Assembly: GCA_039028975.1 (NCBI GenBank)
Contig: JBCCHB010000019.1
Coordinates: 70,709 to 134,708 of the forward strand
Origin: JAHBNG01 sp039028975
Lineage (GTDB): Bacteria; Chloroflexota; Anaerolineae; Caldilineales; Caldilineaceae
Direction: 5' to 3'
Length of the DNA: 64,000 nucleotides
Of this stretch, positions 9,003 to 16,387 are shown piece after piece. Under the pieces are notes generated by a model. That model ran no database searches. It worked only from the letters and a program-made list of their open reading frames with translations, and had not been told where the DNA came from. The stretch's first letter is position 1. Each line of letters starts with the position of its first letter. The translations under genes and the position numbers were made by a program.

Positions 9003-9039
9003 AGTTTAATTCTTTCCTTATAGATAGCCAGATACAGCT

Positions 9040-9104
9040 CTTGTCCTCATAAAGACAAGAAGCTTGTGTTCATGAAGATAGGACTTGTCGTCAAGAAGAC
9101 GGAG
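9040..9104. repeat. three tandem ~22-bp imperfect repeats upstream of the CPBP gene
   Basis: Copies begin at 9040, 9063 and 9084, each starting CTTGT and carrying a TCAnnAAGA-like core. They end 38 bp upstream of the CPBP protease start codon. Repeated sites at this distance could bind a regulator; this is inference. Confidence 0.5.
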
Positions 9105-9271
9105 ATCTCGAAAAATCCTGTTAAACTTGTCGCAACGATAGTAGGCTTTCCTGCCCTTGAAGATTCGTACGTCTTGCTAACCTGATTCTACGTCGTCACT
9201 GGGGGAGTCACAAATAGCTGTCCGTAGGATTTGCCAATATTGGTTACAATAAACCATCATTGAATAAAAAA

Positions 9272-9306
9272 TTAACCTAGGTTAATACAATTGTTAACCC
9301 GAGTTA
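9272..9306. promoter_or_regulatory. two adjacent operator-like palindromes
   Basis: TTAACCTAGGTTAA (9272-9285) is a perfect 14-bp palindrome. TTAACCCGAGTTA (9294-9306) is a degenerate second copy 22 bp downstream, overlapping the -35 region of the ATPase promoter. The arrangement suggests a dimeric repressor or activator, plausibly metal-responsive. No regulator gene is adjacent. Confidence 0.6.
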
Positions 9307-9320
9307 TAGTGTGGTATAAT
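9291..9320 (+). promoter_or_regulatory. sigma-70-type promoter of the metal ATPase gene
   Basis: TTGTTA at 9291-9296 and TATAAT at 9315-9320 are separated by 18 bp. The predicted transcript start near 9327 would leave a leader of roughly 108 nt. A short inverted repeat (ATAGTGA 9324-9330, TCACTAT 9340-9346) lies around the expected start site. Confidence 0.6.
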
Positions 9321-9381
9321 GCCATAGTGAATCATGGCATCACTATAGATATCTAGACGATGTTTTTCCATACGTAATCGT

Positions 9382-9409
9382 AGCTAGTCAGCTAGAGCGC
9401 TGACTAGCT
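9382..9409 (+). promoter_or_regulatory. leader hairpin just upstream of the ATPase ribosome-binding site
   Basis: AGCTAGTCAGC (9382-9392) and GCTGACTAGCT (9399-9409) form a perfect 11-bp stem with a 6-nt loop. The Shine-Dalgarno AAGGAG (9418-9423) begins 9 nt later and the ATG is at 9435. It could protect the mRNA or gate translation; no T-tract follows, so it is not a terminator. Confidence 0.55.
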
Positions 9410-9434
9410 GATTCTGAAAGGAGATCAACTATCT

Positions 9435-11465
9435 ATGAGTGCCCAAGCTATTGGCTCGGCTCGTGACTCGCGCGGGCAAACTCAGTCCCAGCCTCTCTTC
9501 TCTCTTTTTGAAGAAAATGTGGAGCTACTTCTCGCCCTTGTCACACTAATCTTTTTACTGGTAGGTTGGATCGGCGGTAGTTTGACTCAAATACTGCCTA
9601 TCTGGGGCATTGTTGTGTGTGCCATCGTCGCTTACGGTGCTGGAGGCTATAGTGGTTTCATCGGTGCGTTGGGTGAAATGCGGCGGGGCAAGCTCGATAT
9701 TGATTTTCTGATGATCGCCGCCGCTATTGGTGCTGCGCTAATTGGTGAGTGGGAAGAAGGTGCTCTGCTCCTCTTTCTCTTTACGCTTAGTGGGGCATTA
9801 GAAGAGTTTGCCATGGATCGCACCCGCCAAGCCATCCAATCCCTTTCAGAATTGCGTCCCGATACGGCCCAGCGTCTCCATGATGGCAGAGAGGTAACTA
9901 TACCCGTTACTCGACTGGTTCTCGATGATCTGGTTCTGGTACGCCCAGGGGAGCGATTACCCGTAGACGGTTGTGTAACCCAAGGCCGCAGTTCTATTGA
10001 TCAAAGTCCAATTACCGGCGAGAGCATCCCCGTGATGAAGGGTGTGGGCAGCCAAGTCTTCGCGGGGACCATCAATGGGGGAGGGGTCCTCGAGGTACGA
10101 GTAACCAAGGTTGCCGCAGATAGTACCCTAAGTAAGATTATTACATTGGTGGAAGAGGCAAGGGAAGATACGGTGCCTGCCCAGCGCTTTATTGATCGCT
10201 TCAGTGGTCCCTATACTTGGGCCGTCATCGGCATGACTATCTTGGCAATTCTCATCCCAGTTCTCTTTGCTAACGAGCCTTTTAGTCAGACCTTCTATCG
10301 AGCTATGACGCTTCTGGTGGTGGCAAGTCCCTGTGCGCTGGTTATTAGTACACCAGCAAGTATCCTAAGTGCCATCGCAGCTGCCGCTCGTCGAGGCATG
10401 CTCTTTAAAGGCGGAATTTATCTGGAGAAGCTGGCCCAAGTGCGGATTGCTGCATTTGATAAGACTGGCACGCTGACCCACGGCCGCCCCGTTGTCACAG
10501 ATATTCGTCGCCTAAATGGTCATTCTGAAGAAGAACTGCTGGTATTGGCGGCAAGTGCAGAGAAGTATAGCGAACATCATCTGGCCCAAGCCATTTTGAA
10601 CAAGGCCCAGGAACAACAGGTCCAAATCGAGGAGCCAAGCCACTTTGAAGCAATCGCAGGTCAGGGTGTTCGGGCAACCTTTCAACGAAACATTGGAATC
10701 GACCATGGTTCAACTGGTGGGGAAGAACGAATCTATGTGGGCAATGATAAGCTCTTTAAAGAGATGGCTCTAGTCTTACCCGAAGAAGTTACCAAGGTAG
10801 GGCGTGAGCTACAGCAGCAGGGAAAGACAGCCGTGCTGATTGTCCGCCACCAAGTAGGGACACCTGTGTCTGAAGCCAAGCCGGTGGGGTTTGTGGCCGT
10901 GGCCGATACGGTCCGTGATGATGCTGCGGCCAATATTGCAGCCTTGCGGCAACAAGGGATTGAGCATATTGCGATGCTAACCGGCGACAATCAGGATGTG
11001 GCTTCGGTCATTGCCAATGATTTAGAGATTGATGACGTTTATAGCGAGTTACTACCCGACCAAAAAGTAGCCGTATTGCGCAAACTCCAGTCTGAAGGAG
11101 AAACGTTCATGGTGGGTGATGGCGTCAATGATGCCCCTGCGTTGGCCGTTGCCGGTGTGGGGATTGCCATGGGCGGAAGTGGTACAGATGCCGCCCTAGA
11201 GACGGCTGATCTGGTGTTGATGGGTGATCGGCTCAGCAACCTGCCTTTTGCCATTCGGCTTAGTCGCCAAGCTCAGCGCATTGTTAAGCAGAATGTCTTC
11301 TTTTCCATTCTCGTGATGCTTACTCTGATTATACTGACGATCATTGTGCCTATCTTCTGGACTAGCTTCCACCTGCCACTGCCCGTTGGTGTCGTCGGAC
11401 ACGAGGGAAGTACACTTCTAGTAGTGGCCAATGGTTTGAGGCTGTTGCGGTTGTCTGATGATTGA
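9435..11465 (+). CDS. P1B-4-type heavy-metal-translocating ATPase (Co2+/Fe2+/Zn2+ efflux)
   Basis: A 676-residue P-type ATPase that pumps transition metal across the cytoplasmic membrane. It has ITGES (TGE 194-196), the ion-pathway SPC triad (298-300), the phosphorylated Asp342 in DKTGTLT, GDGVNDAPAL, and HEGST (from His656) in the last membrane helix. SPC plus HEGST and the absence of an N-terminal metal-binding domain place it in subgroup P1B-4 (CtpD/PfeT/ZosA-like) rather than the CPC Cd/Zn pumps. Its dedicated promoter, paired operators and leader hairpin suggest tight metal-dependent control. Confidence 0.92.
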   Translation: MSAQAIGSARDSRGQTQSQPLFSLFEENVELLLALVTLIFLLVGWIGGSLTQILPIWGIVVCAIVAYGAGGYSGFIGALGEMRRGKLDIDFLMIAAAIGAALIGEWEEGALLLFLFTLSGALEEFAMDRTRQAIQSLSELRPDTAQRLHDGREVTIPVTRLVLDDLVLVRPGERLPVDGCVTQGRSSIDQSPITGESIPVMKGVGSQVFAGTINGGGVLEVRVTKVAADSTLSKIITLVEEAREDTVPAQRFIDRFSGPYTWAVIGMTILAILIPVLFANEPFSQTFYRAMTLLVVASPCALVISTPASILSAIAAAARRGMLFKGGIYLEKLAQVRIAAFDKTGTLTHGRPVVTDIRRLNGHSEEELLVLAASAEKYSEHHLAQAILNKAQEQQVQIEEPSHFEAIAGQGVRATFQRNIGIDHGSTGGEERIYVGNDKLFKEMALVLPEEVTKVGRELQQQGKTAVLIVRHQVGTPVSEAKPVGFVAVADTVRDDAAANIAALRQQGIEHIAMLTGDNQDVASVIANDLEIDDVYSELLPDQKVAVLRKLQSEGETFMVGDGVNDAPALAVAGVGIAMGGSGTDAALETADLVLMGDRLSNLPFAIRLSRQAQRIVKQNVFFSILVMLTLIILTIIVPIFWTSFHLPLPVGVVGHEGSTLLVVANGLRLLRLSDD

Positions 11466-11476
11466 GATATGGTTTA

Positions 11477-11563
11477 TTATAATGCGGTCGATTTGGAAAC
11501 CGTAGTTTTCCTTAGCTCTACCAGAGTAGCCAAACTACGGTTCTTAAACGGAGCTGAGTATAA
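11477..11563 (-). repeat. dispersed hairpin repeat, family A (full copy, reverse orientation)
   Basis: About 87 bp. Read on the minus strand it starts TTATACTCAGCTCCGTTT and ends CGACCGCATTATAA. An 11-bp perfect stem (11498-11508 with 11532-11542) encloses the conserved core ACTCTGGTAGAGC. Other full copies are at 35496-35582 and 35660-35745, and emptied copies at 43886-43922 and 53471-53507. It lies between the ATPase stop and the terminator. Confidence 0.8.
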
Positions 11564-11603
11564 GTAGGTTGAAGAGTTGTAGGGATAACTCAACACCATT
11601 AAA

Positions 11604-11637
11604 AAACCCGGAGGTTGGTTTTCCAACCTCCGGGTTT
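11604..11637. terminator. bidirectional rho-independent terminator
   Basis: A 15-bp perfect stem (AAACCCGGAGGTTGG, 11604-11618, with 11623-11637) and a TTTT loop, with A-rich and T-rich flanks. It sits between the convergent ATPase gene and the secreted-protein gene at 11663 and can serve both. Confidence 0.88.
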
Positions 11638-11662
11638 TAATACGATCGTAATCTAGTTCATC

Positions 11663-12880
11663 TTATCGACCATTTCGATTACGGCGACCTCCTTCATTAT
11701 TTCCTCGCTGACGAGGGGATTCTTCTTGATTAACCGTGACGGTGCCGCCTGATTCATTATCGTTGCTTGACTCATTGCCACTTGAGTCGTTGTTGTTTGT
11801 GTCGCCGCCTGTATCATCGTTGCTGGTGTTCTCGGTACCGTTGCCGCCATTTGCATTGCCTTGACGTCGATTTTGGCGATTGCCTCTTTGACCAGGTCCA
11901 TCGTCTTGTGGGGCTGGATTCTCAGTGGCGCTATTCACGGTTCCATCACCCTCATCGCTCTCATTGCCCTCAGTTGTGGATGTGTTGACGATGACTGGGG
12001 AGGGCGCTCCGGCATTGACAGCTGTTGTAGTTTCCTCGTCGTCATTTTCACCATCTGTGCCATTATTGTCTGTACTGTTTTCTTCTGTATCCGTCTCGGT
12101 TCCGTCCTCTGTCTCATCCTGGTCGGGTCCATTATCAGGTCCATTAACGGGTCCGTTTGCCCGGCGGTTGCCAGGTCCTTCACCTCTTCGATTGCCTCTT
12201 TGATTGCCCTGATCATCAGCCAAGATTGCGTCCGCCTGATCCTGGCTGATGACCCCATCTTCCACGGCCTGTTGTACTGCGACCTCATAGGCGGCTTCAA
12301 CCTCAGTCCGTAGTGTATCCCCATCGATACCCAAATCACTGGCAATGTCTCGAATCGAGGTTCCAGCATCCAGGGCAGCTTCTAACTCTTCAACCGGTAC
12401 ATCAAGCGCATCGGCTATTACTTCGGTACGCTCAATGGTCTCTCGAAGAGCGGACTCGGCCTCTTTTAGATCAGCTTCTTCCTGAGTAATGCGGCCATCT
12501 TCTACGGCTTGAGCAAGTGCAGCCTCTCGTGCCGAGTCCTGAGCACTTTGTAATGCTTCTTCGGTGATGCCCAGCGCAGCCGCAAGTTCTGCTTGCAGTT
12601 CACCCGGTTGCTCTACAGCTTCCCGTGCAGTGTGCCATGCTTCGGTTAGCGCTTCTGCTGTAATACCTAACTCTTCAGCTAGGAAGGTTCGTGCATTGAT
12701 GGTGCCTCGCCCTCGCCGATTGTTGTGACGTTCCCCACCATCAAGCGGGCTGGTGAGCGTCAGGCTTTGGGTTTCTTGCGCATTAACAAAGTGGGGGGCA
12801 AACCCAATACCAATGGCAATTCCTGCTGCGATGACGAGTACGGTTGGTCCATTTAGAAAGTACTGTTTCATGCTGTTCAT
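11663..12880 (-). CDS. secreted low-complexity protein with DUF2680-like helical repeats
   Basis: A 405-residue exported protein. Residues 1-35 are a signal peptide (hydrophobic run, then HFVNAQ). Residues ~60-215 are helical with two repeats of the type AVEDGRITQEEAD and AVEDGVISQDQAD, as in YckD/DUF2680 proteins. The rest (~220-405) is disordered, rich in Asn, Gly, Asp, Thr and Glu, and ends in an Arg-rich tail (GGRRNRNGR). Function is unknown. A similar basic tail ends the next gene and the tethered sigma factor. Confidence 0.75.
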   Translation of the reverse strand: MNSMKQYFLNGPTVLVIAAGIAIGIGFAPHFVNAQETQSLTLTSPLDGGERHNNRRGRGTINARTFLAEELGITAEALTEAWHTAREAVEQPGELQAELAAALGITEEALQSAQDSAREAALAQAVEDGRITQEEADLKEAESALRETIERTEVIADALDVPVEELEAALDAGTSIRDIASDLGIDGDTLRTEVEAAYEVAVQQAVEDGVISQDQADAILADDQGNQRGNRRGEGPGNRRANGPVNGPDNGPDQDETEDGTETDTEENSTDNNGTDGENDDEETTTAVNAGAPSPVIVNTSTTEGNESDEGDGTVNSATENPAPQDDGPGQRGNRQNRRQGNANGGNGTENTSNDDTGGDTNNNDSSGNESSNDNESGGTVTVNQEESPRQRGNNEGGRRNRNGR

Positions 12881-13081
12881 AATCTGCTCCTTGTTTTGAA
12901 TAGTTGTGCACGCTAGTTACATTTACTTATTGTGTTAAGAATCTGTGTAATTTGTCTGTTTGACATGGTGCCGAGATTGCTAATGGAGAACACGTTCGGC
13001 ACTTTCTATAACGCAAAATTGGTCAATGCATTACACTTTTTCTTCGACCAATTTCTGAGTCTGCTGCAAAAGAGAAAATTT

Positions 13082-13132
13082 ACCATGAAGAGCATAAAGC
13101 CCCTCAGAGTAAACCTTCATGCTCTTCATGGT
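13082..13132 (-). terminator. rho-independent terminator of the 13179-14231 gene
   Basis: A 14-bp perfect stem (ACCATGAAGAGCAT with its complement at 13119-13132) and a 23-nt loop. On the minus strand a T-rich run (AAATTTTCTCTTTT) follows. It is 47 bp beyond the stop codon of the upstream gene. The remaining 12881-13081 interval shows no gene. Confidence 0.75.
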
Positions 13133-13178
13133 CCGTTAAGCATTTGCGGTAGAACCATTTCTAAACCATGCCTTTTTC

Positions 13179-14231
13179 CTATCTCCGTGGACGCCTTTGT
13201 CCCCCATTGTCTCGGCGATTTCCGCTATTGGTTTGAGAGTTGACTTGACCGGAGCCACCTTGTTGTGCGGTTTCCGCACGGGGTGATCCGTCCCTGCGAG
13301 GTGAACCGCCCTCTGAACGAGGCCCGCGGCGTCGATTGTTGCCATTATCGTTGCCATCGCCATTATTTGTCCCAGCACGTTGATTTGTTCTGGCATTCGC
13401 GTTGGTATTTGCGCTCTGTACAGTCTCGGTTTCCTCTTCTGCAGCGGTAGTCGTTGTTGCAACTTGGCCTTGAGTAGATGGCACAACATCACGGTTCGTC
13501 TCTGCGTCTCCGGCTTCTCCATTTCCTGCTGCTACGGACCCTGATTCAGTGCTCGCTACTTCAATAGTTGCCTGGCCTTGGGTCGACTCAGGCTCTGTAA
13601 GTACGGTTTCTATACGCTCATCATCTACAATCCTGATTTCTGTAGGCTCAACTTCTACAACCGCGGCAGTTTGGACAGGTGCGTTCTCAATAACCTCAGT
13701 TTCTACTGACGCAGCCTCAACTGTTTCGGCCTCTGTCGCTTCAACCTCTGCCACTTCAATTTCTACTATTTCAACCTCTGCCACTTCAATTTCTACTGAC
13801 TCAGCTACCACCCCGTTGGGTTCCAGCCCCACTCGCTCTGCCACCAAGGCGTCTGAATCGTCTCGTTCAGAGGACAGAGCGCGTTGTGAACGCCGTACTG
13901 TCGTCGACGGTTGTTCTTGATCCGGCCCTTGTGTTGGGGCGACCTCTTCCTGTTGTAGAGAGTTGGGTTTTACAATTTCAAATGAGTTGGTTTCTGGTTC
14001 AATCAACAGTCCCAAGTCTTCATTTGGTATAAACTCCTGTTCAACTGCAGCAACAGGCACTGCACTAGGCCCTAAAATGGGGCTTACCTGGTTGGCAATT
14101 GCCATGGTATACCCTAATGTACCTACGGCAATCAGCGCACTTGATGCCAATGCGCCCAGGCCTAGGGCATTCAGGCGAGATGTGTTTACGCTTGATCTCT
14201 TCATGCTAGATGTATTTGAATCGTAAATCAT
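13179..14231 (-). CDS. secreted/anchored Glu-Val-Thr repeat protein with basic C-terminal tail
   Basis: A 350-residue protein of unknown function. A hydrophobic segment near residues 24-47 acts as a signal peptide or membrane anchor. Residues ~145-215 are degenerate Glu/Val/Ala repeats (EVAEVEIVEIEVAEVEATEA). The C-terminal ~75 residues are rich in Asn, Gly, Arg and Ser and end GGQRRPRR. Nothing enzymatic is visible. The N-terminus may begin at Met10 (MKRSSVNTSR) rather than the first ATG. Confidence 0.65.
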   Translation of the reverse strand: MIYDSNTSSMKRSSVNTSRLNALGLGALASSALIAVGTLGYTMAIANQVSPILGPSAVPVAAVEQEFIPNEDLGLLIEPETNSFEIVKPNSLQQEEVAPTQGPDQEQPSTTVRRSQRALSSERDDSDALVAERVGLEPNGVVAESVEIEVAEVEIVEIEVAEVEATEAETVEAASVETEVIENAPVQTAAVVEVEPTEIRIVDDERIETVLTEPESTQGQATIEVASTESGSVAAGNGEAGDAETNRDVVPSTQGQVATTTTAAEEETETVQSANTNANARTNQRAGTNNGDGNDNGNNRRRGPRSEGGSPRRDGSPRAETAQQGGSGQVNSQTNSGNRRDNGGQRRPRR

Positions 14232-14377
14232 TTGTAAATCTCCAAAACTTATCCATTATAATTATTGACATAAAACGAAAATAACCGCATGGCTATCAGC
14301 ATCTCAGCGCCTCAGCTTTCAGCCAGTGGGTCATTTATCTGGGTGTGGCTTCAGGCAAACCATGTACCACGAATCAC

Positions 14378-14824
14378 CTACATCCATTCACCTCCTCCAT
14401 AGCGCCAGCGGGGCATGAGTGTATGTAAGAGGCCCAAGGAGGCAAGAAAGGTCCCCCCGAAGACTAAGCCATAATGGAACCAAAACTGGCTGAAGGGTAT
14501 ACCCATGTGAATTCCTGGCAGGATAGAAATATGATCTCCTGGCTGAAGCGGCATGGGAAGCTGAGCCAAGAGGAAGAGAATACTCCCTTCCCAAAGCCCG
14601 CTGTAGAACGCAAAAAGCGGGGGCCAATCTCGGTTCCAACGCAAGCTTTGCGCATAGTTGTAGAGCAGATCCCAACCCAATCCAAACGTCAATGCATAGC
14701 CCAGTAAGATAAAAGGCAATACTGTTTGGGAAGTCAGGTACGTATACAGCGCGGTAACAGGAAGACCAAACAGGGTCATAAGCAGTATGCGCGTCTGCCA
14801 GCGCCCATGGAGTGTTAGCGTCAT
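14378..14824 (-). CDS. small integral membrane protein
   Basis: A 148-residue protein with about four predicted membrane helices (near residues 11-30, 35-55, 68-92 and 113-133) and no family I recognise. Its ATG overlaps the stop of the FAD-protein gene by 4 bp (ATGA), so it is translated from the same message. It may be a membrane partner of the FAD protein and the DoxX-TauE/SafE fusion. Confidence 0.7.
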   Translation of the reverse strand: MTLTLHGRWQTRILLMTLFGLPVTALYTYLTSQTVLPFILLGYALTFGLGWDLLYNYAQSLRWNRDWPPLFAFYSGLWEGSILFLLAQLPMPLQPGDHISILPGIHMGIPFSQFWFHYGLVFGGTFLASLGLLHTLMPRWRYGGGEWM

Positions 14825-16365
14825 GGCGTCTCCTTACGTGCCCAGCGCAGCCATTGGCCAAGAGAGCGTACCATAGTGAACGAACGCAGTCCTGGCGCCC
14901 TCGCTTTTACCAGCGCCTCAACGGAACGGTACGCTGCATATTGAAGGCCAAGAAAGCTGTCAACCGGGCCAAAGGGCCCACCTAGGGTCATGGCTCCAGC
15001 CGCAAAGACGCGGCCCTTGGCGTTGCGTAGTGCATCCACTTCAAAATCGGTTGTCACATCCAAGTTACCCAGTGGATTGCGGGTTAAACCGTACTGGGTA
15101 TGTAGGTCGCAGAGCAGCGGGGATTCCTTAAAGTTGGATGCAAGCCCCGTACAATCAATGATGGCATCAACGGGTAGGTTGGATGTTTCGACCAAAGGCG
15201 ACCGTATGGTGATCTCTATACTTAGTTTTCCGGTAGCCTGCCGCTTGATCTTGGTTACGTCACCAAAGCGAATCTGATACCAGCCGGAGTTGAGACCCTC
15301 ATGGACAATGTTTCGCCAATCGACTCGGTCTGCAGTGGTTGTACCTGCCCAGGTTTGGACCATGCTTCCTCGTTCCTCCGGTGCCAAACTCTCAAAGCGC
15401 ACCCGCAAATCACCGGTAAAGCAAGCTTTGGGAAAGTTGTATGGCTGTAATTGCCAATGATGCTCGGTAGTGCGGTGGGCACGTTCATACCGGGTTTGGT
15501 CTCTTTGGGGTGAACGCATCAGGTGAATGACATGGATGGCCATAGATGGATTAGCCATTTGCACCTCATGAAGACGCTGCAAGATGCGAGAAGCCACAAT
15601 GCCCCGTCCACGTAAGAGAACGGTACCTCCTTCTTGGCCTAGCCTGGTGTAGAGCGCCTCATGACTTTCATAGGCGTTAACAACCCGCTTGAAATCACCT
15701 GTCTGCTGGCGATATTGCTGAAGATCAGGTAAAAAGCGGACGCCGGGATAGCCCAGAGCCATATGGAGGTATTGACCAATGTAGACGGCTTCTCGGCCCC
15801 GATCATCTTGGCAGAGGACCACATAGCGCCCATCATCTGTTTTGCGGATACAGCGAATGCGCCCGTAACGCCAGATCTGATTCCAGCCAATCCGCTTCGA
15901 TTCCTGTTCGATGGCCCCATAGACATCTCCTGCTTTCGGCGTATAGACGACTGAAAGAGCACTCTCACTAAAGATCTGCCACGCCAGTTTGCCTGCTTGG
16001 CGAATGTGTCCCTGTTTCAATTCCTGGCCGATCTCACGTACGGCATAGCCTGGCCATCCCCACAAACAGTCTGGCGTGGATCCAGAGTCACTGCGCAGCC
16101 GCTCATGGTCCGGAATCTGGGAATTTTGGCAGAGTTGACGATAGCGCCCGTGGGGCTGATGGGAAACGCCTACGGCGATGATATCTTTTGCTGGCACCCC
16201 ATAAATGCGCAGATGATCGACCCAAACGAAGCTTCCTAAGCCGCCACCCAAAGCCAAATAACAAGTCTCTTCTATGGGGGCATCCGCCTGTGCGCAAAGC
16301 TCTGTTAGATGCTTAAGCGATATGGCTGCGTGATTAAGAAAAAGAGTATAGAGTTGTTCATTCAT
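14821..16365 (-). CDS. FAD/NAD(P)-binding oxidoreductase
   Basis: A flavoprotein of about 514 residues. A nucleotide-binding motif near the N-terminus (YLALGGGLGSFVWVDHL) and the segments GTVLLRGRGIVASRIL and IIDCTGLA, followed by a late GRVFAAGAM, fit a two-dinucleotide-binding-domain oxidoreductase. The substrate is unknown. The start is ATG at 16363-16365, because AGGAGG lies directly against the upstream GTG at 16374. It follows the DoxX-TauE/SafE fusion by 22 bp and overlaps the next gene by 4 bp, so the three genes form an operon. A sulfur- or quinone-linked redox role is inferred from that context. Confidence 0.75.
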   Translation of the reverse strand: MNEQLYTLFLNHAAISLKHLTELCAQADAPIEETCYLALGGGLGSFVWVDHLRIYGVPAKDIIAVGVSHQPHGRYRQLCQNSQIPDHERLRSDSGSTPDCLWGWPGYAVREIGQELKQGHIRQAGKLAWQIFSESALSVVYTPKAGDVYGAIEQESKRIGWNQIWRYGRIRCIRKTDDGRYVVLCQDDRGREAVYIGQYLHMALGYPGVRFLPDLQQYRQQTGDFKRVVNAYESHEALYTRLGQEGGTVLLRGRGIVASRILQRLHEVQMANPSMAIHVIHLMRSPQRDQTRYERAHRTTEHHWQLQPYNFPKACFTGDLRVRFESLAPEERGSMVQTWAGTTTADRVDWRNIVHEGLNSGWYQIRFGDVTKIKRQATGKLSIEITIRSPLVETSNLPVDAIIDCTGLASNFKESPLLCDLHTQYGLTRNPLGNLDVTTDFEVDALRNAKGRVFAAGAMTLGGPFGPVDSFLGLQYAAYRSVEALVKARAPGLRSFTMVRSLGQWLRWARKETP

Positions 16366-16387
16366 TTTCAACACCCTCCTGAAGCGA

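Noticed and set aside
11861..12313. Plus-strand ORF of 150 codons inside the secreted-protein gene
   Set aside because: It is the antisense of a strongly biased Glu/Asn/Asp-rich reading frame, which produces long Ile/Ser/Val-rich shadows.
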